43,446 nucleotides of DNA from Bacteroidota bacterium (GCA_024244665.1 JAAEOI010000382.1:1-43446), one strand, 5' to 3'; shown: positions 16,240 through 23,951, counted from the stretch's first letter. Translations and numbers: made by a program. The notes: a model not told the origin generated them from the sequence alone.

Positions 16240-16265
16240 CTGTGATTCAGTTCATACCATTCTCA
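16227..16265 (-). promoter_or_regulatory. Candidate antiterminator of the gltB leader
   Basis: TGAGAATGG (16265-16257), whose first three bases are the stop codon of the leader ORF, can pair over 9 bp (one G-U) with CCGTTCTCA (16235-16227), which includes six bases of the terminator 5' arm. Only one of the two hairpins can form. This is the layout of classical ribosome-mediated attenuation. The pairing was found by eye and no folding energy was computed. Confidence 0.55.
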
Positions 16266-16325
16266 TTGGGATCGGTAAATCCTCTTGGTCGTATACCTTT
16301 TTACCCTGTGTGAATGAGATTTCAT
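16263..16325 (-). CDS. Putative leader peptide of gltB (20 aa)
   Basis: An ATG about 13 nt after the predicted transcription start opens a 20-codon frame that begins MKSHSHRVKRY, ends in RSQ and stops with TGA inside the candidate antiterminator. It has four arginine and three lysine codons, and a single glutamine codon directly before the stop. No run of one regulatory amino acid stands out, so the signal, if any, is unknown. The A-rich sequence before the ATG is normal for Bacteroidota starts. Confidence 0.5.
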   Translation of the reverse strand: MKSHSHRVKRYTTKRIYRSQ

Positions 16326-16342
16326 ACTTCTTTTTGTTGCTG

Positions 16343-16384
16343 CAAATATAAGCAATATAATTACGAATCAAAACAGAGAGGGGA
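16343..16384 (-). promoter_or_regulatory. gltB promoter with -33/-7 boxes and a GGGG half-site
   Basis: The minus strand shows -33 TTTG (complement of 16369-16372), an 18-nt spacer and -7 TATATTTG (16350-16343), an excellent match to the Bacteroidota sigma-ABfr promoter. A G4 run on the plus strand (16380-16383) lies 30 bp from the -7 box, one base off the 31 bp seen for the same half of the palindrome in both amt promoters. The proximal half is absent, so any link to that motif is tentative. Confidence 0.65.
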
Positions 16385-16436
16385 TGTGTTTGTTATGCTT
16401 TGACACAAAGGGTAGGTTGAAATCTTGTAAAATGAA

Positions 16437-16464
16437 AGTGAAGCCACCAACCAGGAGCTTCACT
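16437..16464 (-). terminator. Terminator-like hairpin after amt2
   Basis: On the minus strand AGTGAAGC and GCTTCACT make an 8-bp stem with a 12-nt loop, followed by TTCATTTTAC. It lies about 50 bp past the amt2 stop. A weaker stem, TCGGG/CCCGA around 16488-16503, precedes it. Together they probably end the porin/P-II/amt2 transcript before the gltB promoter. Confidence 0.6.
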
Positions 16465-16515
16465 CACACAAGCGGTTAAACGGATCATTCGGGCAATAAC
16501 CCGATGGTTTAAGGC

Positions 16516-17760
16516 TTAGTTGTAGGCTGACTCACCATGTTCATAAATATCGAGGCCCTCCTCTTCAATTCTTTTGGATACCCTGAGGCCAATGGTCTTT
16601 TTCAGGATAATGAATACCAGAAAGCCAAGTCCCATGGCCCATGCGGCAACAGCCAGGACTCCGATCAGCTGTGAGCCCAGCTGGGCAGCACCTCCCCCAT
16701 AGAAGAGGCCATTTGAGGTGGAGAAGAATCCAACCATGATAGTACCCAGCGCGCCGTTTAACCCATGAACGGATACTGCACCAACGGGGTCGTCAATCTT
16801 GAGTACTTTATCAATGAACTCAACACCAAATACAAGCAGGATACCGGCAAGGATACCTATAATAACTGCTCCACCCGGGCTGACCACATCGCATCCGGCG
16901 GTTATGGCTACAAGTCCGGCAAGTGCACCATTCAGTGTAAGGGAGAGGCCTGGCCTTCTGTATTTGATCCATGTGACGAACATGGCAGTTACAGCACCTG
17001 CAGCTGCAGCCAGGTTTGTGGTGATGAAGATGTGCGAGATGGCTTTCGCATTGGCAGTTCCGGAGGCAGCAAGCTGGGAACCTGGATTGAAACCGAACCA
17101 GCCGAACCAGAGAATGAATACACCCAGGGCACCCAGTGCCAGGTTTTGTCCCGGTATGGCCCTTGCTTTTCCCTCTTTGGTATATTTTCCGATCCTGGGG
17201 CCAATCACTATGGCACCCATGAGTCCGACCCAGGCACCAACCGAGTGAACCACGGTCGATCCTGCGAAGTCATGAAAGGGTGTGGCCATGGTGGATAACC
17301 ATCCGCCACCCCAAACCCAGTGTCCTGATATGGGATAGATAATGGCTGTGATGGCAATACTGAAAATCAGGTAGGCAGAGAATTTTGTGCGTTCCGCAAC
17401 TGCTCCTGAGACGATGGTGGCTGCTGTGGCTGCAAACACGGTCTGGAACATGAGTGAGGTTTTGTCGGGGACTCCGTTGACCCCGTCGCTATTAAAGAAG
17501 AATGAGATTTTCCCAAGGAAACCGCCCACATCCTCACCATACATCAGGGTGTAGCCCAGTGACCAGAAAATCAGCGATCCGATGGAAAAGTCCATCAGGT
17601 TCTTCATAAGAATATTCGCGGTGTTTTTACTTCTGGTAAAACCAGCTTCCACCAGTGCGAAACCAGGCTGCATAAACATCACAAGTACTGATGCAACCAG
17701 GATCCATATAGTGTCTATGGAGACCGTAAACTCGGAGATGGCTGTTGATAAATCTTCCAT
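16516..17760 (-). CDS. amtB: Ammonium transporter Amt (second copy, P-II linked)
   Basis: A second Amt channel of 414 residues from ATG 17760; a TTG at 17784 is also in frame but unlikely. Membrane helices start directly (ISEFTVSIDTIWILVASVLVM) without the extra N-terminal segment of the first copy. The pore histidines are in GSTVVHSVGAW and SVHGLNGALG. The C-terminal tail, RIEEEGLDIYEHGESAYN, is the conserved P-II contact. It follows the P-II gene by 32 bp, the classic glnK-amtB pair. The two transporters are clearly different paralogues, not a recent duplication. Confidence 0.95.
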   Translation of the reverse strand: MEDLSTAISEFTVSIDTIWILVASVLVMFMQPGFALVEAGFTRSKNTANILMKNLMDFSIGSLIFWSLGYTLMYGEDVGGFLGKISFFFNSDGVNGVPDKTSLMFQTVFAATAATIVSGAVAERTKFSAYLIFSIAITAIIYPISGHWVWGGGWLSTMATPFHDFAGSTVVHSVGAWVGLMGAIVIGPRIGKYTKEGKARAIPGQNLALGALGVFILWFGWFGFNPGSQLAASGTANAKAISHIFITTNLAAAAGAVTAMFVTWIKYRRPGLSLTLNGALAGLVAITAGCDVVSPGGAVIIGILAGILLVFGVEFIDKVLKIDDPVGAVSVHGLNGALGTIMVGFFSTSNGLFYGGGAAQLGSQLIGVLAVAAWAMGLGFLVFIILKKTIGLRVSKRIEEEGLDIYEHGESAYN

Positions 17761-17792
17761 GATAAATATTTTTTCTGTAATCAATTTTTTTG

Positions 17793-18140
17793 TCAGTCTT
17801 TTATATAGAGTGATTCATCACCCTTTTCTCTTGTTCGGATCCTGATGCTCTCGTCGATGGTCGATACGAAGATTTTCCCATCTCCAACCTCCCCGGAGAC
17901 GGCCGATTTCAGCAGTGCATCAATGGTAAGTTCAAGGTTAACATCACGAACAACGATCTGTAGATACAGCCTTTCAATGGTGCTTGTATCGTAGGCGATT
18001 CCTCGATATACACGGCTCTCCCTGGCCATTCCCACACCCCGGGCTTCCCAGAAGGAGAAGAATTCAATACCGTTTTCATGAAGGGTTTCCTTAACCTCTT
18101 CAAACTTGGTTTTGCGGATTATTGCTTCAATTTTTTTCAT
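17793..18140 (-). CDS. glnK: P-II family nitrogen regulatory protein (GlnK/GlnB)
   Basis: A trimeric sensor of 2-oxoglutarate and ATP/ADP that plugs Amt channels when nitrogen is plentiful. The 115 residues include the T-loop GVGMARESRVYRGIAY with Tyr50 aligned to the Tyr51 that enterobacteria uridylylate, the B-loop SGEVGDGKIFV (82-92) and the C-terminal IRIRTREKG. Length and motifs are normal. It sits between a porin gene (11-bp gap) and amt2. No GlnD uridylyltransferase is in the window, so modification is not shown. Confidence 0.95.
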   Translation of the reverse strand: MKKIEAIIRKTKFEEVKETLHENGIEFFSFWEARGVGMARESRVYRGIAYDTSTIERLYLQIVVRDVNLELTIDALLKSAVSGEVGDGKIFVSTIDESIRIRTREKGDESLYIKD

Positions 18141-18151
18141 TGGATATAATT

Positions 18152-18859
18152 TTAGAATGATACGCCTACTACAACATGAAACTGCTCGGTGTCGGGATTG
18201 AGGATCAGTGAGCCACTCACAGGGAGGGAGAAGCTTTCTGTGATTCTGATCTCCTTTGACGCGGTAATCCCGATGTTGCAGACCATGAAATCTGACTCAT
18301 CAACATCAGCTTCAACGGTATGCCATCCATTTCCACCACCTACGAATACTCCAAAATGGGTGAAGTTGTATCCCAGCTCGAAATAGAGGTCTTGTCCGGC
18401 CGTGCCTGCTCCGCCTGCTTCATTGAGAAACATGTTGGCTCCGATGGCCAGTCCGCCTATTTCATAACCCAGGTTCACTTCAAAAGCGTGTGAGCCTGTG
18501 GCTGTGGAGTAATCAAAATAGGGGGAACCCGGAAAGTAGTAGTCCGTTACCCCCAGGCTAAGTCCGAAATCGAAACCATAGGATATATAAAGGTCTGCTT
18601 CAGCAGCTTCATTTGAGGTAAAGCAATATGAACCCCATCCGCCGATGGCCAGGTTTCCCAGGGCAACTTCCAGGTAGGGTTGAATGGCTGGCCCTGTTCC
18701 AAACTTGGTACCTCTCCACAGGTAACTGCTTATCAGGTCACCACCAACACTGAAGGGTGAGTCTGACCCTTCATCCTGGGCATTCAGTTTCAGGGGGGAG
18801 ATTGCCATACTTACCATCAGGAGTGTCAATACTCCGCTAAACAGGTCTTTTCTCTTCAG
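18152..18859 (-). CDS. Gcw_chp/TorF-like putative outer-membrane porin of the P-II/Amt operon
   Basis: A predicted outer-membrane barrel of about 235 residues. After a signal peptide (ending LKLNAQ) comes FSVGGDLISSYLWRGTKF and GPAIQPYLE, close to the YVFRG...GPAIQ hallmark of the TorF/Gcw_chp family, then alternating hydrophobic strands to a terminal VVVGVSF ending in phenylalanine. In other phyla such genes sit beside glnK-amtB, and it likely brings a nitrogen solute across the outer membrane. The start is uncertain: the frame opens at ATG 18997, but the promoter -7 box (18899-18906) lies inside that extension, so the true start must be later; CTG 18859 gives a good signal peptide, while ATG 18817 leaves too short a one. 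Confidence 0.7.
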   Translation of the reverse strand: MKRKDLFSGVLTLLMVSMAISPLKLNAQDEGSDSPFSVGGDLISSYLWRGTKFGTGPAIQPYLEVALGNLAIGGWGSYCFTSNEAAEADLYISYGFDFGLSLGVTDYYFPGSPYFDYSTATGSHAFEVNLGYEIGGLAIGANMFLNEAGGAGTAGQDLYFELGYNFTHFGVFVGGGNGWHTVEADVDESDFMVCNIGITASKEIRITESFSLPVSGSLILNPDTEQFHVVVGVSF

Positions 18860-18898
18860 AACTGTAATTTTTTGGATTTGACTAATTACTATTTGAAA

Positions 18899-19033
18899 CA
18901 AAAGTAGACAAATATTACATAACCCCATAAAATGAAGGGGGTAAAAACAATAAAAGAATAAAATTAGCAAATAGACCCCCACTAATAGATGGGGCAAGAA
19001 ATGAATATAGGTATATTTAGCATCGAGACCCCC
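18899..19033 (-). promoter_or_regulatory. Porin/P-II/amt2 promoter with two CCCC-N10-GGGG palindromes
   Basis: On the minus strand the -7 box TACTTTTG is at 18899-18906. Exactly 16 nt upstream is CCCC-N10-GGGG (18923-18940), the same distance as in the amt1 promoter. A second copy lies at 18977-18994, 54 bp further, and a lone CCCC half-site at 19030-19033, another 53 bp on. The spacing is about five helical turns, so bound proteins would lie on the same DNA face. The regulator is unknown. Confidence 0.65.
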
Positions 19034-19107
19034 TCTTTATGTAAATATTAAAGGCTTCAAATCTCTCTCTTGGCAGATTGCATCCGTTTCCTTAAATTGC
19101 GAGGACC

Positions 19108-19707
19108 ATGAGAACCTGTATATATATTATAATGATGGCTGCCTGTTTTGCCCAGGCAGACCGCTTGAACGGTCAGAAAACAGCCTTGCTTCTGATCGAT
19201 ATCCAGGAGTTTTACTTTCCCGGAGGAAGAATACAACTGGAGAATCCTGAACAGGCCGGAATGAATGCAGGGCTGCTCCTTGAACAGTTCAGGAAGAAGG
19301 AGTACCAGGTATACCATGTGAGGCATGAGTTTGAGCCCGGAGGAAATATTCATCAATATGTGAAACCACTTGAAGGGGAAATGGTCTTTTCCAAAAACCA
19401 GGTCAATGCTTTCCTGGAGACGGAGCTCCTGGAAACGCTGCGGGCCGATTCCATTGAATCACTTGTTGTTTGTGGCATGCAGACTCATATGTGTGTAGAG
19501 GCAGCTGTAAGGGCGGCCCACGACTTTGGATTCTCATGCGTGCTCGTTGAGGATGCATGCACGACCAGAGCCCTGCAATACGAGGAGCACATTATCCCGG
19601 CAAATGGCGTACATTATTCAACCATCCAGACCCTGCAGGGAAGCTACGCAAGAGTAATCACCACCGCAGAGCTGCTGGAGGATTTTGATCAAAAACTTAT
19701 CCAGTAA
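19108..19707 (+). CDS. Isochorismatase-family cysteine hydrolase, probably exported
   Basis: A 199-residue cysteine hydrolase of the isochorismatase/nicotinamidase fold with triad D31 (LLIDIQ), K96 (FSKNQV) and C129 (THMCVEA), and the cis-peptide region before the cysteine (VVCGMQTHMC). Family members hydrolyse amides or enol ethers such as nicotinamide, pyrazinamide or isochorismate. The first 22 residues (MRTCIYIIMMAACFAQADRL) look like an export signal, which is unusual for the fold. It starts a five-gene rightward operon; the next gene begins directly after its stop. Substrate unknown. Confidence 0.85.
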   Translation: MRTCIYIIMMAACFAQADRLNGQKTALLLIDIQEFYFPGGRIQLENPEQAGMNAGLLLEQFRKKEYQVYHVRHEFEPGGNIHQYVKPLEGEMVFSKNQVNAFLETELLETLRADSIESLVVCGMQTHMCVEAAVRAAHDFGFSCVLVEDACTTRALQYEEHIIPANGVHYSTIQTLQGSYARVITTAELLEDFDQKLIQ

Positions 19708-20337
19708 ATGGAAATGAGCAATATTGAGAAAGAGATAAAGGAACTACTTGAGAGGGAGGCAAGGGCGATAAATTCCATCCCGGTAAGTCAGAATTACAGT
19801 GAGGTTGTGGAATTGATCCATGAGCGTGTACATATGAAGGGAGGGAAGGTAATTGCCAGCGGTATGGGTAAGGCAGGCCATGTGGCCAACCACATAGCCA
19901 CCACCTTCAGTTCAACCGGTACCCCCGCCCTTTTTATTCATCCCAGTGAGGCGCAACATGGTGACCTGGGTGTGATCAGGGAGAATGACCTGTTACTGGT
20001 ACTCTCAAATTCTGGGAAAACCAGCGAGATCATCCAGCTGGTTGACCTGACTCATGCCCTTCATCCCGGCATTCCTGTGGTAATCATAACAGGGAATACA
20101 GATGGGCCGCTCGCAAAGCAGTCGGGAATTCTTCTTCATACCGGAGGACCTGCGGAGGTTTGTCCACTGGGCCTTACTCCCACAACTTCAGCAACAACCA
20201 TGACGGTGATTGGTGACGTGCTGGTGGTGCTGATGATGAAGAGAATCGGGTTTACATCGATCGATTATGCCAAACGGCACCACGGCGGATACCTGGGACA
20301 AAAATCGAGGGAGAGGAAAGATGAGAGTCAGGGCTGA
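19708..20337 (+). CDS. SIS-domain sugar-phosphate isomerase (KpsF/GutQ-like, no CBS domains)
   Basis: A 209-residue single SIS domain. GKVIASGMGKAGHVANHIA and STGTPALFIHPSEAQHGDLG match the arabinose-5-phosphate isomerase (KdsD/KpsF/GutQ) group, and LVLSNSGKTSEI is the sugar-phosphate-binding SIS motif. The CBS pair that normally follows is absent; short versions like this exist in Bacteroidota. It would interconvert a ketose and aldose phosphate. It starts at the stop of the preceding hydrolase and its last 17 bp overlap the next gene, so the operon is tight. A role in Kdo precursor supply or in breakdown of an unusual sugar are both possible. Confidence 0.85.
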   Translation: MEMSNIEKEIKELLEREARAINSIPVSQNYSEVVELIHERVHMKGGKVIASGMGKAGHVANHIATTFSSTGTPALFIHPSEAQHGDLGVIRENDLLLVLSNSGKTSEIIQLVDLTHALHPGIPVVIITGNTDGPLAKQSGILLHTGGPAEVCPLGLTPTTSATTMTVIGDVLVVLMMKRIGFTSIDYAKRHHGGYLGQKSRERKDESQG

Positions 20338-20863
20338 TGAGTGTGCCGGACTGGTTGTGGATATGCAAGAGCGCCTCTTTCCGGCAATGCATGGCGGGGA
20401 AAATCTTTTGCTCAGGATTCTCCTATTAATTGAGGGATTGAAGATACTGGAGATCCCGGTCCTGGTAACCGAGCAGTATCCCAAAGGACTGGGAGTTACG
20501 CTTAATCCCCTGTCCGAAAAGCTGAAACAATATGAAATCGTTGAAAAAATTTCATTCTCCTGCTGTGGAGAACCCCGCTTTCTTTCCGCCCTGGAACAAT
20601 TGAATAAAAAGAGCCTGATCATTTGTGGAATTGAGGCCCATGTGTGCGTGCTGCAGACTGTCATTGACCTCATAGAGAGGGGGATAAGGCCGGTTGTAGT
20701 GGCTGATTGCATCTCCTCACGGAATCCTGAAGATAAAGTCGTGGCCCTGGATCGGATGCGACAGGAGGGTGCTGTGATCACTACCTGCGAATCGATCCTT
20801 TTTGAACTGACCAGGGTGGCAGGAACTTCGCAGTTTAAAAGTATCTCCCGCCTTGTAAAATAG
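20321..20863 (+). CDS. Isochorismatase-family cysteine hydrolase, cytoplasmic
   Basis: A second member of the fold, 180 residues from ATG 20321, which is preceded by a purine-rich GAGAGGAAAG that supports this start. Triad: D14 (VVDMQE), K76 (VEKISF) and C109 (EAHVCVLQ). It resembles the YcaC/MAR-type hydrolases rather than the first paralogue and has no signal peptide. It overlaps the SIS gene by 17 bp and precedes the PfkB kinase by 8 bp. Two such hydrolases around a SIS isomerase is not a pathway recognised here. Confidence 0.85.
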   Translation: MRVRADECAGLVVDMQERLFPAMHGGENLLLRILLLIEGLKILEIPVLVTEQYPKGLGVTLNPLSEKLKQYEIVEKISFSCCGEPRFLSALEQLNKKSLIICGIEAHVCVLQTVIDLIERGIRPVVVADCISSRNPEDKVVALDRMRQEGAVITTCESILFELTRVAGTSQFKSISRLVK

Positions 20864-20871
20864 TAGAATTT

Positions 20872-21804
20872 ATGAAACGTATTTTTGCAGTGGGAGAGAC
20901 CATCCTGGACATAATATTCAGAGATGGGCAACCTCAGGCTGCCAAGCCGGGAGGCTCCTCCTTTAATGCATCCGTAACCTTAGGAAGGCTGGGTGCTCCT
21001 ATAACCTTCATCAGTGAGATGGGGAATGACAGGGTGGGGGATATGATCCAGGATTTTCTTACGGAGAACGGAGTCGATTCCAGGTATGTATCCCGGTTTG
21101 AGAACGGACAATCGGCCATTGCCCTGGCATTTCTTAATGAGAAGAGTGACGCTGAGTACCAGTTTTATAAGGACTATCCCCATCAGCGCCTGGCTGTTGA
21201 ATTCCCTGAGTTCATGGCAGATGACCTGTTGATGTTTGGCTCCTTTTATGCACTGAACCCGGGGATCAGGCCAAGGGTGAAGGAGTTGCTGGAGAAAGCT
21301 GAATCGGCTGGAGCTACCATAATTTACGATCCCAATTTCAGAAATTCACACATGGCAGAGCGGGATGAACTCCTGGAGATGATACTGGAAAATATGGAGT
21401 TTGCCACACTGGTAAGGGCATCGGATGAGGATCTTCATAATATTTTCGGGGTGAATAATCCCCAGGATGCCTGGGAGAGGATCAGGTCCAGGTGTTCGGC
21501 ACTTGTCTACACAGCCAATGCTCACGGAGTTCACTTCATCAGTGACAGGTTGGAAATCAGCATGGAAGTGGAGGAGATCCAACCGGTGAGTACCATCGGG
21601 GCAGGGGATACCTTTAATGCAGGATTGCTCTACGGGATCAGTCGTGAAGGCTATTCCCGGGAAGCGATCGGGAACCTGGGCAGGGAGGAGTGGGAGGCCC
21701 TGATCCGCAGTGCTGTCTCATTCTCCAGGGAGGTCTGCCTGAGTTATGACAACTACCTGCCCGTGGACTTTGCAGAAAAGATAAGAAAAATGGATTCCTT
21801 ATGA
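20872..21804 (+). CDS. PfkB-family carbohydrate kinase (fructokinase-like)
   Basis: A 310-residue ribokinase/PfkB sugar kinase. It shows the N-terminal PGGSSFNASVTLGRLG substrate-side motif and the C-terminal signature STIGAGDTFNAGLLYG with the catalytic aspartate near 245. It phosphorylates a sugar or nucleoside using ATP; fructose is the default guess. It follows the second hydrolase by 8 bp, and its ATGA stop/start overlap couples it to the aldo/keto reductase. With the SIS isomerase it could form a kinase-isomerase module. Confidence 0.9.
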   Translation: MKRIFAVGETILDIIFRDGQPQAAKPGGSSFNASVTLGRLGAPITFISEMGNDRVGDMIQDFLTENGVDSRYVSRFENGQSAIALAFLNEKSDAEYQFYKDYPHQRLAVEFPEFMADDLLMFGSFYALNPGIRPRVKELLEKAESAGATIIYDPNFRNSHMAERDELLEMILENMEFATLVRASDEDLHNIFGVNNPQDAWERIRSRCSALVYTANAHGVHFISDRLEISMEVEEIQPVSTIGAGDTFNAGLLYGISREGYSREAIGNLGREEWEALIRSAVSFSREVCLSYDNYLPVDFAEKIRKMDSL

Positions 21805-22796
21805 AAAAGAGAAAACTTGGGAAAACGGAGATTGAACTGTCTTCCATTGCCCTGGGTGCCTGGGCTATAGGAGGATGGATGTGGGGTGGTAATGAAAAAA
21901 AGGATTCGATAAGGGCCATCCATGCCTGCCAGGAACAGGGGATTACCTCCATTGATACGGCGCCTATTTATGGTTTTGGTTTCTCAGAAGAGATAGTCGG
22001 TGAGGCCATAGGAGGCAAGCGCGACCGCTACGAGATTTTGACCAAGGCAGGGATGAGCTGGGAAAACACAAAAGGGGTGCATTATTTTACCACGAGAGAT
22101 AACGGGGGGGCGATCCGTGAAGTTTATAAGTATTCAGGGAAGGAGAGTGTGATTGCCGAGTGTGAGGCTAGCCTGCTCAGGCTGGGTACAGACTACATCG
22201 ACCTTTACCAGATTCACTGGCCCGATGTATCTACACCTATCGGGGAGACCATGGAGGCTCTTCAGCTTTTGAAGGACCAGGGAAAGATCAGGGCGGCCGG
22301 GGTAAGCAACTACTCCCTGGAGCAGATGCAGCAGGCTTCAGAGCTTTTAGACCTGGCATCCAATCAGCTTCCCTACAGCATGGTCCGACGGGATATTGAA
22401 GAGGGTATTGTGCCCTGGTGTGTGGAGAATGAGTGTGGGATCCTGGCATACAGTCCGCTGCAAAGGGGATTGCTCACTGGGAAGATGACCCCAGAGACAA
22501 ACTTTGCACCGGGGGATTCAAGGTCTGAACTGTCCCATTTTAAAATGAACAACCTGATCAAAACAAACGATTTTCTGGATAACATCCGGCCTCTGGCCGA
22601 AGAAAAAGGGAAAACACTTGCACAACTGGTTATCAGGTGGACACTTCAGCGGCCCGGAATTTCGGTTGCGCTGGTGGGTGCCCGCAATGAGGCCCAGGTA
22701 GAGCAGAACGCTGTGGCGGCACAGTTTTCACTAAGCGATGAGGAGATGGACCAAATCAATGCCTCTCTGGAAGATCTGAGTCTTGATCCTGACTGA
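21801..22796 (+). CDS. Aldo/keto reductase
   Basis: A 331-residue NADPH-dependent TIM-barrel oxidoreductase. Visible are the active-site aspartate and tyrosine (SIDTAPIYGFG), the lysine (ILTKAGMSW) and the histidine (LYQIHWPD), plus the cofactor site near the end (VALVGARNEAQVEQN). It resembles the YajO/IolS-type group. It is the last gene of the hydrolase-SIS-hydrolase-PfkB operon, translationally coupled to the kinase. It probably reduces or oxidises a sugar or sugar-derived aldehyde. The family is too broad to name a substrate. Confidence 0.92.
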   Translation: MKKRKLGKTEIELSSIALGAWAIGGWMWGGNEKKDSIRAIHACQEQGITSIDTAPIYGFGFSEEIVGEAIGGKRDRYEILTKAGMSWENTKGVHYFTTRDNGGAIREVYKYSGKESVIAECEASLLRLGTDYIDLYQIHWPDVSTPIGETMEALQLLKDQGKIRAAGVSNYSLEQMQQASELLDLASNQLPYSMVRRDIEEGIVPWCVENECGILAYSPLQRGLLTGKMTPETNFAPGDSRSELSHFKMNNLIKTNDFLDNIRPLAEEKGKTLAQLVIRWTLQRPGISVALVGARNEAQVEQNAVAAQFSLSDEEMDQINASLEDLSLDPD

Positions 22797-22942
22797 TCAC
22801 TCCTCTTTGCTGAGTTGGCCCTTTGGCTCTTTCCTTTTTGAGCAGGAGGTGGAGAGGGTTCCCGTTGAAATATGGAAAAGAAATATCCTGAAAACCTCCA
22901 AATTATTCCGCTTCAATAAAAAGGTGGTTGAGGTGAACCTGG

Positions 22943-23932
22943 TCATGACAGGATGTTGTCTATGGCATCCAGCTCACTGCTTGTGAATTTCAGATTGTGT
23001 ATGGTGGCGACATTGGCTTCCAGTTGCGATACAGAACTGGCCCCAATAAGAACAGAGCTAACCTGTTTCCGGCTGAGTATCCATGCCAGGGCCATCTGTG
23101 CCAGCGTCTGTCCCCTTAACTCTGCCTCCTGGTTCAGGGCCTTGATCCTGGTCAAAAGGTCTGCATTCAGATTCTTTTCAGTAAGGAAAATACTTTGCCC
23201 TGCAATACGTGATCCCTCAGGGATACCTTTAATGTAACGGTCCGTTAATAGTCCCTGTGCAAGCGGGCTGAAAGGGATGCATCCCACACCTTTTTCTTCC
23301 AGCACCTCCAGCAGTTCGTCTTCAACCCAGCGGTTGAGCATGTTATATTTGGGCTGGTGAATGAGGCAGGGGGTTCCCAGGTTAGCCAGGATCTCCACTG
23401 CCCTGAGGGTTTGCTCCGCATCATAGTTGGAGATGCCCACATAGAGTGCCTTGCCCATTTGTACGGCACTGTGAAGGGCTCCCATGGTCTCCTCCATGGG
23501 AGTGTCCGGGTCGGGCCGGTGGGAGTAGAAGATATCCACATAGTCGATGCCCATCCGTTTCAGGCTCTGGTCCAGGCTGGATATCATATATTTTCTGCTC
23601 CCCCATTCACCATAGGGGCCCTCCCACATATTGTATCCTGCTTTGGTGGAGATGATCAGTTCATCCCGGTACCTGGCCAGTCCCTCCGACAACACATGTT
23701 TCAGATTGGTCTCAGCGCTGCCCGGGGGAGGGCCATAGTTGTTGGCCAGATCGAAGTGGGTGATGCCCAGATCAAATGCCCTGTAGAGGATATCCCTGAT
23801 TTTCTTTTGATCATCCATCTCCCCGAAGTTGTGCCACAGGCCCAGTGAAACAGAAGGAAGCAACAGCCCGCTGTTCCCGCAGCGCTTATATTTCATCTGA
23901 TTATATCTGTTAGAAGAGGCAAAGTAAGACAT
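22943..23932 (-). CDS. Aldo/keto reductase, YghZ/L-glyceraldehyde-3-phosphate reductase type
   Basis: A 329-residue reductase with the group's N-terminal NRYNQMKYKRCGNSGLLLP and SLGLWHNFG, active-site HFDLANNYGPPPG (D, Y), ISTKAGYNMW (K) and FYSHRPD (H). YghZ-type enzymes detoxify methylglyoxal or L-glyceraldehyde 3-phosphate, and relatives bind the Kv beta fold. The first ATG (23932) is chosen because homologues keep the NRY segment before the barrel. It converges on the other reductase with about 150 bp between. The two are distinct subfamilies. Confidence 0.92.
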   Translation of the reverse strand: MSYFASSNRYNQMKYKRCGNSGLLLPSVSLGLWHNFGEMDDQKKIRDILYRAFDLGITHFDLANNYGPPPGSAETNLKHVLSEGLARYRDELIISTKAGYNMWEGPYGEWGSRKYMISSLDQSLKRMGIDYVDIFYSHRPDPDTPMEETMGALHSAVQMGKALYVGISNYDAEQTLRAVEILANLGTPCLIHQPKYNMLNRWVEDELLEVLEEKGVGCIPFSPLAQGLLTDRYIKGIPEGSRIAGQSIFLTEKNLNADLLTRIKALNQEAELRGQTLAQMALAWILSRKQVSSVLIGASSVSQLEANVATIHNLKFTSSELDAIDNILS

Positions 23933-23951
23933 CTCTGAATAGTTATAATTA

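Noticed and set aside
18873..18997. N-terminal extension of the porin to ATG 18997.
   Set aside because: It would place the promoter and palindrome inside the coding sequence and put a hydrophobic stretch unlike a signal peptide ahead of a proper one.
20188..20931. Leftward frame of 247 codons under the second cysteine hydrolase.
   Set aside because: Antisense shadow of two well-supported overlapping genes; Ser/Arg-rich with no domain.
22797..22942. Rightward frame extending past the aldo/keto reductase into the YghZ gene.
   Set aside because: It overlaps the convergent gene, has no recognisable domain and the gap has no promoter; treated as untranslated spacer.
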